A stretch of 51,534 nucleotides of DNA from Clostridia bacterium (GTDB lineage Bacteria > Bacillota > Clostridia > Peptostreptococcales > Anaerovoracaceae). A model generated the notes under the pieces. The model had not been told where the DNA came from. It saw only the letters and a program-made list of their open reading frames with translations, and did no database searches. The translations under genes and the position numbers were made by a program. The DNA lies in assembly GCA_024403185.1 (NCBI GenBank), contig JAKSSG010000009.1:1-51534 (forward strand), in the 5' to 3' direction. How positions within the stretch are numbered: position 1 is the stretch's first letter; the number at the start of each line of letters is the position of its first letter. Positions 28,164 to 36,312 of the stretch are shown here, piece by piece.

Positions 28164-29141
28164 GCCCATTACAAGGGGCACGCATGTTGATGTAACGATA
28201 CACATGAGCAGGCCTGTTGCGAATGAATAGATAACCGTATCAGGTCTGCATGAACGTTCAACAATCGGCATGCAGACGTCCATTGCGGCAACTCCAGGGA
28301 CACCTGTGGCTTCCAGGTATCCTATTTTTTTTGCCAGAACAGGAATCAGTATTATTCCCGCAGTTTCTCTAATGACATTGTGCATGAATGAAACCGCACT
28401 GGCTATCATGTACTGCTGCCCTGCCCCTGCTATTACAACAGGTGCATAAGTGTACCACCCGAATCCCAGACTTATTGCCGCTCCTTCTCTGATACTGAAA
28501 CCCATAACCATGCAGCAGGCAGTACCTACAATGAATGTTCCTATTACAGCAGCAAAAGGAAATGCTACCACTCTGAATCCAACCGTCCTGAAATTATCCA
28601 GGATGTTTCCCGATGCTCCGAGATCAAATCCCACAAAGAACAGCAGAATGCAGAGAAGAACCACCAGTCCGGTGCTTGAAGCACTGTCAAATCCCGGCAG
28701 AATTTCCGGGTATTTTTTTGCCATAATAAGGGCTCCGATTACCATTCCTGCGGCAACCACTGCCAGAATGATAATTGTGCTCTTGATGTCCAGAGGGTTC
28801 TCCTCATCTGAAACCTTTGAAGCTGTTTTCCCTGAATCAGCAAGCTTCTTCAGATTGCCGTGTCTGTCCATCCCGAATATTTTTCTCAGTGCAAAAATAG
28901 CCACCATGCTTCCGGCTACGCAGAATAAGGTTACTATAAGAGACATTATGCCAATGCTTCCCAGATTGGAAGTAACCTGCTCATTGATTCCCATTCTAAG
29001 TCCCATTATAAGACAGAGCACATAGATGGTAATCATCATGGCTTTCTGAATCCAGCTCAGGTATATGCCCTTTGCGGCAAGCCTGTTGGCCAGAATATAT
29101 CCGATTATCATAAAGCTCCAGTAGAGCGCAAGAAGTTTCAT
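28158..29141 (-). CDS. lysO: LysO-family lysine exporter
   Basis: A 327-residue membrane protein with about eight to ten helices. An N-terminal pair of helices is followed by a hydrophilic loop (about 90-118) and the LysO core with LGFGWYTYAPVVIAGAG, HNVIRETAGIILIPVLAKK and AAMDVCMPIVERS. These segments match E. coli LysO (YbjE), which exports L-lysine and toxic analogues. The ATG directly follows the ung stop (TAAATG) with GGAG inside ung. Lysine export in this organism is inferred; other cationic amino acids are possible. Confidence 0.88.
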   Translation of the reverse strand: MKLLALYWSFMIIGYILANRLAAKGIYLSWIQKAMMITIYVLCLIMGLRMGINEQVTSNLGSIGIMSLIVTLFCVAGSMVAIFALRKIFGMDRHGNLKKLADSGKTASKVSDEENPLDIKSTIIILAVVAAGMVIGALIMAKKYPEILPGFDSASSTGLVVLLCILLFFVGFDLGASGNILDNFRTVGFRVVAFPFAAVIGTFIVGTACCMVMGFSIREGAAISLGFGWYTYAPVVIAGAGQQYMIASAVSFMHNVIRETAGIILIPVLAKKIGYLEATGVPGVAAMDVCMPIVERSCRPDTVIYSFATGLLMCIVTSTCVPLVMGL

Positions 29142-29813
29142 TTAGTCTCTGATTCTCCAGTCTATAGGTTCGATTCCGTCCGCTTCGAGGAATCTGTTTG
29201 TTTCCGAAAAATATCTGCCTCCCCAGAATCCGTTGTATGCCGACAGCGGGCTTGGGTGGGCACCGGTAATTATGTGATGCTGAGGTGCTGTAATAAAGGC
29301 TGCTTTTGCCTTTGCATTAGCTCCCCAGAGAATGAATACTATGGGTTCTTCTCTCTCGTTGAGAAGTTCAATGACGCGGTCAGTGAATGTCTCCCATCCC
29401 TTGCCCTTGTGTGAGTTTGCCTCGTGGGCACGAACGGTCAGAACGGCATTCAGAAGAAGTACGCCCTCCTTTGCCCAGCTTTCCAGATTTCCGTGAGAAG
29501 GCGGGGTAATTCCCAGGTCCGACTGCAGCTCCTTGAAAATGTTGACGAGGGACGGTGGCTGTTTCACGCCCTTCTGCACAGAAAAACAGAGGCCGTGTGC
29601 CTGCCCCGGTTCGTGATAGGGATCCTGCCCGATTATTACCGCCTTAACCTTGTCGTAAGGTGTTGTCTGAAGAGCATTGAAGATGTGGTACATGTCGGGA
29701 TAAACAGGTCCCTTTTCGTACTCTCCCTTCAGGAATTCCCTGAGTTTAATATAATATTCCTTCTCGAATTCTCCTTCGAGAACCTTGTCCCAGCTGTTTC
29801 CTATTGTGACCAT
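29142..29813 (-). CDS. ung: uracil-DNA glycosylase
   Basis: A 223-residue family 1 glycosylase that removes uracil from DNA. The water-activating motif is [18 protein letters not shown] (catalytic Asp and His), and the DNA-intercalation loop is [13 protein letters not shown] placed the start at [11 protein letters not shown] (29813), the family start; the longer frame would overlap the promoter and the divergent gene. No ribosome binding site is present, and TGCTATACT ends seven bases before the ATG. Confidence 0.97.
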   Translation of the reverse strand: MVTIGNSWDKVLEGEFEKEYYIKLREFLKGEYEKGPVYPDMYHIFNALQTTPYDKVKAVIIGQDPYHEPGQAHGLCFSVQKGVKQPPSLVNIFKELQSDLGITPPSHGNLESWAKEGVLLLNAVLTVRAHEANSHKGKGWETFTDRVIELLNEREEPIVFILWGANAKAKAAFITAPQHHIITGAHPSPLSAYNGFWGGRYFSETNRFLEADGIEPIDWRIRD

Positions 29814-29819
29814 GGATAC

Positions 29820-29828
29820 AGTATAGCA
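29820..29828 (-). promoter_or_regulatory. extended -10 promoter of ung-lysO
   Basis: Minus-strand TGCTATACT, six bases, then the ung ATG at 29813: a predicted leaderless start. Confidence 0.6.
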
Positions 29829-29843
29829 TAGATTAATAAAGAC

Positions 29844-29852
29844 TGATATAAT
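29844..29852 (+). promoter_or_regulatory. extended -10 promoter of the GME-fold gene
   Basis: TGATATAAT, six bases, then ATG at 29859. Only 45 bases separate this ATG from the ung ATG, so RNA polymerase cannot occupy both promoters at once. Confidence 0.6.
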
Positions 29853-29858
29853 CAAAAT

Positions 29859-30653
29859 ATGAAACAGGTTTACATTTCGAGACATGCGGGCACAAGCCTT
29901 GTCAGATACCTTGTCGCACAGGGTTATCAGATAAATACAGTAACGGAATACGGAATCGTCAATCAGAATACGAACAATCTGGATGATGTTCTCGACACAT
30001 CAAAGCCGGTTCATGTTGACCCGCGCCTGGCTACACATCCCGACATCTACATGTGTCAGCTGGGTCTTTGGAACGAGGCCGGCATCTTTGTCGGTGACCC
30101 CGAAAAGCTTGGGCCGAAGTATCCGGACGACATCATATACAATGCGGTATGCACCCGCGACTTTGTGTTCCATCTCATAGAAAAGACGGATCGTGAACTC
30201 ATGGATGCAATCATAACCTGGCGCCAGGATCTCGCCTATGAATCGGGCAAGGCTGACAGCGAGGGCCATTTCCATGAAGAGACAAAGGTTATCGGTGTCC
30301 GTCAGGGCTATGCGAGATGCACCTGTCTTCCTGTAAACAATGACTCATTCATTCTTTCGGACAAGGGTATTGCCGGCGCACTGGAGGCTCAGGGCGCGTC
30401 AGTGCTTCTTGTGGAAGAAGGTCACATAAAGCTCCGCGGTTTTGAGCACGGTTTCATCGGCGGCACTGCCGGAAACATCTACATCAACACCGGGGGCATC
30501 ACGGATCAGAAAGCCATCGTTTTCAACGGCGACCTTTCAGTTCATCCGGATTTCAAGAGAATAACCGACTTCATAAAGAGCAGAAACATTCTGCCCGTAT
30601 GGTTTGAGGATTACGCTCTTGAGGATATAGGCAGCATACTTGCAATAGAGTAA
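29859..30653 (+). CDS. DUF6873-like GME-fold protein, function unknown
   Basis: A 264-residue protein that I recognise as one of the Bacillota DUF6873 proteins with a guanidine-modifying-enzyme fold. Candidate conserved segments are [31 protein letters not shown] with two cysteines near 152-154, [16 protein letters not shown] near 200-215, and the C-terminal LEDIGSI. Whether it has hydrolase or amidinotransferase activity is not known. It is followed after 15 bases by a radical SAM gene and probably shares its transcript. The mRNA appears leaderless. Confidence 0.7.
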   Translation: MKQVYISRHAGTSLVRYLVAQGYQINTVTEYGIVNQNTNNLDDVLDTSKPVHVDPRLATHPDIYMCQLGLWNEAGIFVGDPEKLGPKYPDDIIYNAVCTRDFVFHLIEKTDRELMDAIITWRQDLAYESGKADSEGHFHEETKVIGVRQGYARCTCLPVNNDSFILSDKGIAGALEAQGASVLLVEEGHIKLRGFEHGFIGGTAGNIYINTGGITDQKAIVFNGDLSVHPDFKRITDFIKSRNILPVWFEDYALEDIGSILAIE

Positions 30654-30668
30654 CATCGGTTTTTTATC

Positions 30669-31730
30669 ATGAAAAAGCATGCCATCATACCCGTCTTCAT
30701 TCCCCATCGCGGCTGCCCCAATGACTGCGTTTTCTGCAATCAGAAAGCCATTACGGCACGCCAGCCCGATGTTAAGCCTGAAGACGTGCGCAATTTAATA
30801 GAACAGTATCTGCCTACGCTTGAAGGCCGCGGTCTGGAAACCATAGAAGTCGCCTTCTTCGGAGGAAGTTTTACGGGCATCCCCATTGAAGAGCAGTCCG
30901 CATTTCTTGAAGTGGCTGCGGAATACAAGAAGCGCGGACTCATTGACAAGATACACATGTCCACACGGCCGGACTACATCAGCACCGATATTCTTGACAA
31001 TCTCAAGGTCTTCGGTGCGAACACAATAGAACTCGGAGTTCAGAGCTTCGATCCGGAAGTCCTTGCTGCATCAAACCGCGGACACAGCGTCGAACAGGTC
31101 CATGAAGCCTGCGATCTCATAAAGAAGTACGGCTTCGAACTTGGCATTCAGCTCATGATCGGTCTGCCGGAGGACAGCCTCGAAAAGTGCATTTATTCCG
31201 CTCGCGAAACAGTGAAGATCGGTCCTTCCATCGCCCGTCTGTACCCAACTATAGTTCTGGAGGATACGGTACTCAGTGACATGTACAGAGCGGGAACCTA
31301 TCACGCTCTTTCAACCGATGAGGCCGTTGCGATAACCAAGGAGATGTACAGGATCCTGGCAGGCGCCGGAATAAACATTATCCGTGTCGGGCTCAAATCC
31401 ACTGACCTGATAAGCGGCTCAGGCACAGGCGATGACCACACCGAGGGACACACCTACCACCCTGCTTTCAGGCAGCTTGTGGAAGGAGAAATCGCCCGCG
31501 AGGATCTGGAGGCGCAGCTTGATGAAATGCTGCCTGATGTCTGCGAGGGAGAAACTGCTGCAGGAAGGATAACGTTCTTCTCCAATGGCGTATCCTTCTC
31601 TAACATGGTAGGCAACGCCCGTCGCAACAGGATTTATTTTGAAAAGAAATATCCTCACATTAAGTTCGCATATAAGGTTGATGAAGCTCTTCCTGACATG
31701 GTCTATGAGGCAAGAAAAGAATTATTTTAA
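30669..31730 (+). CDS. Elp3-like radical SAM protein
   Basis: A 353-residue radical SAM enzyme. The iron-sulfur cysteines are in RGCPNDCVFCNQ (Cys 16, 20, 23), and AFFGGSFTGIP and IELGVQSFDPEVL are typical of the Elp3/oxygen-independent coproporphyrinogen oxidase-like group. The GLPEDSLEKCIYSARE segment and a Radical_SAM_C-like C-terminus fit COG1243 proteins that lack the acetyltransferase half of Elp3. A tRNA or cofactor modification role is likely but unproven. The start has only a poor ribosome binding site, suggesting coupling to the preceding gene. Confidence 0.85.
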   Translation: MKKHAIIPVFIPHRGCPNDCVFCNQKAITARQPDVKPEDVRNLIEQYLPTLEGRGLETIEVAFFGGSFTGIPIEEQSAFLEVAAEYKKRGLIDKIHMSTRPDYISTDILDNLKVFGANTIELGVQSFDPEVLAASNRGHSVEQVHEACDLIKKYGFELGIQLMIGLPEDSLEKCIYSARETVKIGPSIARLYPTIVLEDTVLSDMYRAGTYHALSTDEAVAITKEMYRILAGAGINIIRVGLKSTDLISGSGTGDDHTEGHTYHPAFRQLVEGEIAREDLEAQLDEMLPDVCEGETAAGRITFFSNGVSFSNMVGNARRNRIYFEKKYPHIKFAYKVDEALPDMVYEARKELF

Positions 31731-31738
31731 ATTTTATC

Positions 31739-31767
31739 TTGCAAAAGCAATAAAGCACGAGTATAAT
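31739..31767 (+). promoter_or_regulatory. promoter of the T-box operon
   Basis: TTGCAA, a 17-base spacer and TATAAT. Transcription is expected to start near 31774, just before T-box stem I. Confidence 0.75.
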
Positions 31768-31779
31768 ACATCCATAATT

Positions 31780-32055
31780 AAATAACACCTAAAGGCTTTG
31801 ACCGGGAAGAAGTAAGTTCGAAGGAAGCTTTCAGAGAGTTGTCGGCTGGTGTGAGACAACAGCAAGAGCGAACCGAATACATTCCGTGAGCTGCGCACTT
31901 AAAAGGTGCGACGGGTTGTGCCCGTAACAGCACAAGGGTATAAACATTTTTAATGTCGTACTTGTTGAGGCTGACTTTGCGAGAGGTCAGTAAATAGAGG
32001 TGGTACCGCGAAACAATCGCCCTCTATCCGTAATGGATAGAGGGCTTTCTCATTA
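31780..32055 (+). promoter_or_regulatory. T-box riboswitch, tyrosine specifier
   Basis: A complete T-box leader. Stem I shows the K-turn segment GGGAAGAAGTAAG, the apical AGAGAG and GGCTGGTGTGAG bulge motifs, and the specifier loop CGAA-TAC-A-TTCC with codon UAC (31878-31880), aligned as in Bacillus glyQS, where GGC occupies this place. A hairpin CTGAC/GTCAG precedes the T-box sequence GGTGGTACCGCG around 32001-32010. The bulge UGGU predicts pairing with ACCA, i.e. discriminator A73, which tRNA-Tyr has. The competing terminator is GCCCTCTATCC/GGATAGAGGGC with TTTCT after it (32019-32050). Uncharged tRNA-Tyr should allow read-through into the CoA ligase and transporter genes. It occupies nearly the whole 364-base gap before the ligase. 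Confidence 0.95.
32019..32050 (+). terminator. T-box-controlled terminator
   Basis: An 11-bp stem (32019-32029 with 32035-32045), loop GTAAT, then TTTCT. Its 5' arm can instead pair with TAGAGG before the T-box sequence to form the antiterminator. Confidence 0.88.
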
Positions 32056-32094
32056 TAAGACCTCTGACAAGCGACAAAGGCAAAGGAGGACAAA

Positions 32095-33732
32095 ATGCCT
32101 ATTACTGAATTACTTGAAAGAAATGCACGTGAATTCCCATTTGACATCAGCCTGGTTGAAATCAATCCGGAGGCTGAGGCAAACGCACGCAGAACATGGA
32201 AGGAATACGAACTGATCGAATCCAACCCTCACGATGTGGGAAGAAAAGAAATGACCTGGAGCGAATTCGATCAGAAGGCAAACAGATTCGCCAACCTGCT
32301 TCTCACCAGAGGCGTGAAGAAAGGCGACAAGATTGCAATTCTCATGATGAACTGCATCGACTGGCTGCCGGTATATTTCGGAATACTGAAGACCGGCGCC
32401 CTTGCCGTTCCGCTCAACTTCAGATACACGGCAGATGAAATCAAGTACTGCCTGAAGAAGGCCGACTGTTCCGGTCTGGTCTTCGGTTCTGAATTCGTTG
32501 GACGTATGGAGAGCATCTGCGATGCGATTCCTAAGGTTCGCACCCTTCTCTACGTTGGAGAGGACTGCCCTACCTTCGCGGACAGCTACGACCAGTACAT
32601 TGAATACTGCTCGGACAAAAAGCCTGCAATTGAGATAACCGACAATGATGACGGAGCAATCTACTTCTCATCGGGAACTACAGGCTTCCCTAAGGCGATT
32701 CTCCACAAGCACCGTTCACTGTCCCACTCTGCAAAGTGCGAACAGAACCACCACAGACAGACTAAGAACGACGTATTCCTCTGCATCCCTCCTCTCTACC
32801 ATACGGGAGCCAAGATGCACTGGTTCGGCAGTCTCTTTTCGGGAAGCAAGGCTGTCATCCTCAAGGGAACGAAGCCTGAATACATTCTGAAGGCTGCGTC
32901 CGACGAGCGCTGCACCATAGTATGGCTTCTAGTTCCATGGGCACAGGATATTCTGGATGCGATTGAATCCGGTGAGGTGAATCTGAAAGACTACCAGCTT
33001 GATCAGTGGAGACTGATGCACATAGGTGCACAGCCTGTACCGCCAAGCCTCATTAAGAGATGGCACGGTGTATTCCCTCATCACGATTACGATACAAACT
33101 ACGGTCTGTCCGAATCAATCGGACCCGGCTGCGTTCACCTGGGGCTGGAGAACGTACACAAGGTTGGTGCAATCGGCAAGGCCGGCTACGGATGGAAGAC
33201 CAGAATTGTTGATACTGAGAGAAATGACGTTGAACCGGGACAGGTTGGCGAACTGGCAGTATCAGGCCCGGGAGTCATGACCTGCTACTACAATGACCCT
33301 GAAGCTACAGCCGAGGTTCTTGAAGACGGCTGGCTCTTTACAGGCGACATGGCCGAAATGGACGAAGACGGTTTCATCTATCTGGTAGACAGAAAGAAGG
33401 ACGTAATCATCTCAGGCGGCGAAAACATCTACCCTGTTCAGATTGAGGACTTCCTCAGAAAACACGAAGACATTAAGGACGTTGCCGTTATCGGACTTCC
33501 GGATGCACGTCTTGGAGAAATTGCGGCTGCAATCATCGAACTCAAGGAAGGCCGCGATGTATACGAAGAAGCAATCGAGGACTTCTGCATAGATCTGCCT
33601 CGCTACAAGAGACCTAGAAAGATCATATTCGCAGATGTACCTCGTAACCCTACGGGAAAAATAGAAAAGCCACTGCTCCGCAAGCGCTACAACGCAGAAA
33701 ACGTAGTCGCCAAGGAAGTGGAAAAGGAATGA
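32095..33732 (+). CDS. AMP-forming acyl/aryl-CoA ligase
   Basis: A 545-residue member of the ANL superfamily, which activates a carboxylic acid with ATP and transfers it to CoA. The P-loop is FSSGTTGFPK (191-200). TNYGLSES is the A5 motif, DGWLFTGDMAEMDEDGF is A7, and DRKKDVIISGGENIYP is the A8 hinge. The adenylation lysine is in NPTGKIEKP near the C-terminus, so the enzyme looks intact. The substrate cannot be read from sequence. Control by a tyrosine T-box and the following transporter suggest an aromatic acid derived from or related to tyrosine (inference). AAGGAGG precedes the ATG. Confidence 0.9.
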   Translation: MPITELLERNAREFPFDISLVEINPEAEANARRTWKEYELIESNPHDVGRKEMTWSEFDQKANRFANLLLTRGVKKGDKIAILMMNCIDWLPVYFGILKTGALAVPLNFRYTADEIKYCLKKADCSGLVFGSEFVGRMESICDAIPKVRTLLYVGEDCPTFADSYDQYIEYCSDKKPAIEITDNDDGAIYFSSGTTGFPKAILHKHRSLSHSAKCEQNHHRQTKNDVFLCIPPLYHTGAKMHWFGSLFSGSKAVILKGTKPEYILKAASDERCTIVWLLVPWAQDILDAIESGEVNLKDYQLDQWRLMHIGAQPVPPSLIKRWHGVFPHHDYDTNYGLSESIGPGCVHLGLENVHKVGAIGKAGYGWKTRIVDTERNDVEPGQVGELAVSGPGVMTCYYNDPEATAEVLEDGWLFTGDMAEMDEDGFIYLVDRKKDVIISGGENIYPVQIEDFLRKHEDIKDVAVIGLPDARLGEIAAAIIELKEGRDVYEEAIEDFCIDLPRYKRPRKIIFADVPRNPTGKIEKPLLRKRYNAENVVAKEVEKE

Positions 33733-33774
33733 GTCGTTGTTTCCGTTTCTGACTGACTCATTATGGTGAATAAA

Positions 33775-34974
33775 ATGAATAAGAACAATAACATACGTTG
33801 GTTGTTTCTTGCCTTTGGATCACTGACCCTGCTGCTGGGCGGTCTGATTTACTCCTGGTCCATTCTCAAGTCACCGCTGGCAGGCGAGTTCGGATGGAAC
33901 CCGACCCAGCTGGCACTTAACTTCACAATAACAATATGCTGCTTCGGAATCGGAGGACTCATCTCCGGGTTCCTGGCGAAAAAGCTGTCGCCGAGAGTAA
34001 GACTCATCGGCAGTGCAGTTCTGGTATTTATCGGTTTTTTCCTTTCATCAAAGGTTGGTGCCGACAGCCTGGGCATGCTCTACGTTTCGTACGGCGTGCT
34101 TGGCGGCATAGGCATAGGTGTTCTCTACAACACTACAATTGCAACCATTGGCGAATGGTTTCCTGACAAGAAGGGTCTGGCATCAGGCATCATGCTCATG
34201 TGCTTCGGATTTTCAACTCTGATTTTCGGCAGCCTGGCCGGAAGCCTTATTGCCAATCCGGGTTTCGGATGGAGAAAGACCTACCTCCTCATGGGTGCAG
34301 TCATGGCCGCAGTAGTATTTGTCTTCGGACTGATTGTACGTCGCCCTGCTACACCTGTTAACGCAGCCGCCAAACCGGTAGCTGCATCGAGCACACGCGA
34401 TTTCACAGCTGCGGAAATGCTCAAGACGGGCACCTTCTGGAAGCTGTTCATCGCGCTTACCCTGCTTGCCTCAATCGGAAATGTATGCCTGAGCTTCGCC
34501 AAGGACTTTGCAATGTTCACGGGCTCAGCTGAAACAACAGCCATTACCATCGTTGGAATCATGTCAGTGTGCAACGGACTCGGCAGACTCTTCGCAGGTG
34601 CAATTTACGACAACCTGTCCCTCAGGAAAACTCAGCTTGTAATTACAGTAATAATGCTCCTGGCGCCTGTTGTAGGCATTCTGGCAATTGCAACGGGCGG
34701 CAAAATCGCTGGAATTCTGGCACTGCTGGTATGCGGCTTCAGCTACGGCCTCTGCCCTACCACATCGGCGGTATACCCGAAGCTCTTCTTCGGTGAAAAG
34801 AATTACGCGCTGAACTTCAGCATCACAAACCTGACGCTGATTCCTACCTCATTCGTCGCAACTCTTGCAGGAGCCATACTTACATCAACAGGATCATACA
34901 TGCCGGTCTTCGGCCTGCTCCTTGCATTCGGAATCATCGGCAGCATCTCGCTGCTGCTGATAAAGAAAGATTAA
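33775..34974 (+). CDS. MFS transporter, OFA (oxalate/formate antiporter) family
   Basis: A 399-residue permease with 12 predicted helices. The OFA pattern is clear: LGGIGIGVLYNTTIATIGEWFPDKKG, with GLASG and the GFG segment following, then a central hydrophilic loop near 205-220. OFA members exchange monocarboxylates or dicarboxylates. I start at MNKNNN because GGTGA precedes it; an in-frame ATG at 33763 is the alternative. It lies 42 bases after the CoA ligase with no terminator between, so both are under the T-box. It probably imports the ligase substrate or exports an end product. Confidence 0.9.
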   Translation: MNKNNNIRWLFLAFGSLTLLLGGLIYSWSILKSPLAGEFGWNPTQLALNFTITICCFGIGGLISGFLAKKLSPRVRLIGSAVLVFIGFFLSSKVGADSLGMLYVSYGVLGGIGIGVLYNTTIATIGEWFPDKKGLASGIMLMCFGFSTLIFGSLAGSLIANPGFGWRKTYLLMGAVMAAVVFVFGLIVRRPATPVNAAAKPVAASSTRDFTAAEMLKTGTFWKLFIALTLLASIGNVCLSFAKDFAMFTGSAETTAITIVGIMSVCNGLGRLFAGAIYDNLSLRKTQLVITVIMLLAPVVGILAIATGGKIAGILALLVCGFSYGLCPTTSAVYPKLFFGEKNYALNFSITNLTLIPTSFVATLAGAILTSTGSYMPVFGLLLAFGIIGSISLLLIKKD

Positions 34975-35030
34975 ACCGCGAGGGAAGACAGTCACGCAGG
35001 TTTCTGTCCGTTGATAAAGCGATTATTAAA

Positions 35031-35081
35031 AAACCTCCCGGAGAGGAAGACACCGTAGTGACTGTCTGATCCGGGAGGTTT
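35031..35081. terminator. bidirectional terminator between the MFS gene and pta
   Basis: Twelve-base arms AAACCTCCCGGA (35031-35042) and TCCGGGAGGTTT (35070-35081). On the minus strand the hairpin is followed by a TTTTTT run and ends pta; on the plus strand the T-tract is weaker. The loop is unusually long (27 bases) and contains one arm of a second inverted repeat. Confidence 0.85.
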
Positions 35082-35101
35082 AATTATTCTTTTGAATAAG
35101 C

Positions 35102-36079
35102 TTATGCGAGTGCTGCTGTGATGATAGCCATTGTGTAAACTTCTTCAGCGTTGCAGCCTCTTGACAGGTCATTGATTGGAGCATTCAGACCCTGGAGTAC
35201 AGGACCGTATGCATCAAATCCGCCCAGTCTCTGAGCGATCTTGTAGCCGATGTTTCCTGCATTGATGTCAGGGAAGATGAATACGTTAGCCTGACCTGCA
35301 ACCTTGCTGTCCTTGCACTTTGTCTTTGCAACTACAGGTGATACTGAAGCGTCAAACTGCAGTTCGCCGTCGATGTCAAGGTCTGGAGCTGCTTCCTGAG
35401 CCAGCTTTGTAGCTTCAACCATCTTGTCAACATCTTCACCTGCGCCTGAGCCCTTTGTTGAGTATGAGAGCATTGCAACCTTAGGGTCAACGCCGAAAAT
35501 CTTGGCAGTTCTTGCTGATTCAACAGCACACTCTGCGATTTCTTCCACGCTTGGCTTGATGTTGATTGCGCAGTCGCCCATTCCCAGGATTTCAGGATCT
35601 GAGCCGTCTTCGTGTTCTCTTACCATGATGAAGACTGATGATACGCTCTTGTTACCAGGCTTTGTCTTGATCAGCTGGAGAGCCGGTCTTACTGTATCTG
35701 CTGTTGAGTATGTAGCTCCGCCCAGAAGTGCATCAGCTTCGCCCATCTTAACCAGCATTGTTCCGAAGTAGTTACCCTTTGAAAGAGCTGCTCTGCACTG
35801 TTCCTCGTCCATCTTGCCCTTTCTCAGTTCTACCATTTTATCTACCATTGCATCCATGCCTTCATAAGTCAGTGGATCAAGGATTTCAAGTCCGTCGATG
35901 TCGAATCCGCCATCAGCTGCTGCCTTCTTTACTTCGTCAACGTTTCCTACCAGTACAGGTGTCAGGAATCCGCCCTTCTTAAGTCTGTCTGCAGCTTCCA
36001 GAATTCTTGGATCAGGACCTTCTGTAAATACGATTTTTCTTGGATTTGCTTTCAGAATTTCTACCAGATTTTCAAACAT
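35102..36079 (-). CDS. pta: phosphate acetyltransferase
   Basis: A 325-residue enzyme converting acetyl-CoA and phosphate to acetyl phosphate for ATP formation during fermentation. The short single-domain Pta form is seen in full: FTEGPDPRILEAADRL at the N-terminus, LLGGATYSTADTVRPALQLI in the middle, MLSYSTKGSGAGEDVDKM, and NVFIFPDINAGNIGYKIAQR near the C-terminus. An AAGGA site precedes the ATG. No ackA is adjacent. It has its own promoter and terminator. Confidence 0.96.
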   Translation of the reverse strand: MFENLVEILKANPRKIVFTEGPDPRILEAADRLKKGGFLTPVLVGNVDEVKKAAADGGFDIDGLEILDPLTYEGMDAMVDKMVELRKGKMDEEQCRAALSKGNYFGTMLVKMGEADALLGGATYSTADTVRPALQLIKTKPGNKSVSSVFIMVREHEDGSDPEILGMGDCAINIKPSVEEIAECAVESARTAKIFGVDPKVAMLSYSTKGSGAGEDVDKMVEATKLAQEAAPDLDIDGELQFDASVSPVVAKTKCKDSKVAGQANVFIFPDINAGNIGYKIAQRLGGFDAYGPVLQGLNAPINDLSRGCNAEEVYTMAIITAALA

Positions 36080-36152
36080 TTCTATACGTTCCTTTCTTTT
36101 AATATTAGCGCAAAGGCAGCCGCCCCTACGTTATCTCACAAACAACGCATTT

Positions 36153-36181
36153 ATTATAGCACAAATCACTTTACTTGTGCT
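36153..36181 (-). promoter_or_regulatory. pta promoter with overlapping inverted repeat
   Basis: Minus-strand TGCTATAAT (36153-36161) lies about 75 bases before pta. The inverted repeat AGCACAA (36158-36164) and TTGTGCT (36175-36181), 10 bases apart, covers the spacer and -35 position and is a candidate operator. Confidence 0.5.
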
Positions 36182-36251
36182 CTCCGCTTTTAACCTTTTC
36201 AAGGAGTTTTTCCGGATCCTTCAGATCCTCTTCCGATTCATAAAATACTGC
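36171..36251 (-). pseudogene. short charged reading frame without start codon, possible remnant
   Basis: A 26-codon minus-strand frame with coding-like composition, rich in Glu and Lys (ESEEDLKDPEKLLEKVKSG). It has no ATG, GTG or TTG, but an extended -10 (TGCTATAAT, 36256-36264) lies just upstream at the spacing at which leaderless genes of this window begin. It may be a degraded micro-gene or the end of a lost gene. No family recognised; low confidence. Confidence 0.25.
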
Positions 36252-36255
36252 TCAC

Positions 36256-36264
36256 ATTATAGCA
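36256..36264 (-). promoter_or_regulatory. extended -10 element between the permease gene and pta
   Basis: Minus-strand TGCTATAAT directly after the T-tract of the upstream terminator. It could be a second, distal promoter for pta or drive the short charged frame at 36171-36251. Confidence 0.45.
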
Positions 36265-36295
36265 CAAAAAAAGAGACCTGAATTATCAGGTCTCT
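36264..36295 (-). terminator. terminator after the ArsB/NhaD-type permease gene
   Basis: AGAGACCTGA and TCAGGTCTCT form a 10-bp stem with a four-base loop; on the minus strand TTTTTTT follows. Confidence 0.9.
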
Positions 36296-36312
36296 TAATA
36301 TTATGTCTTGGA

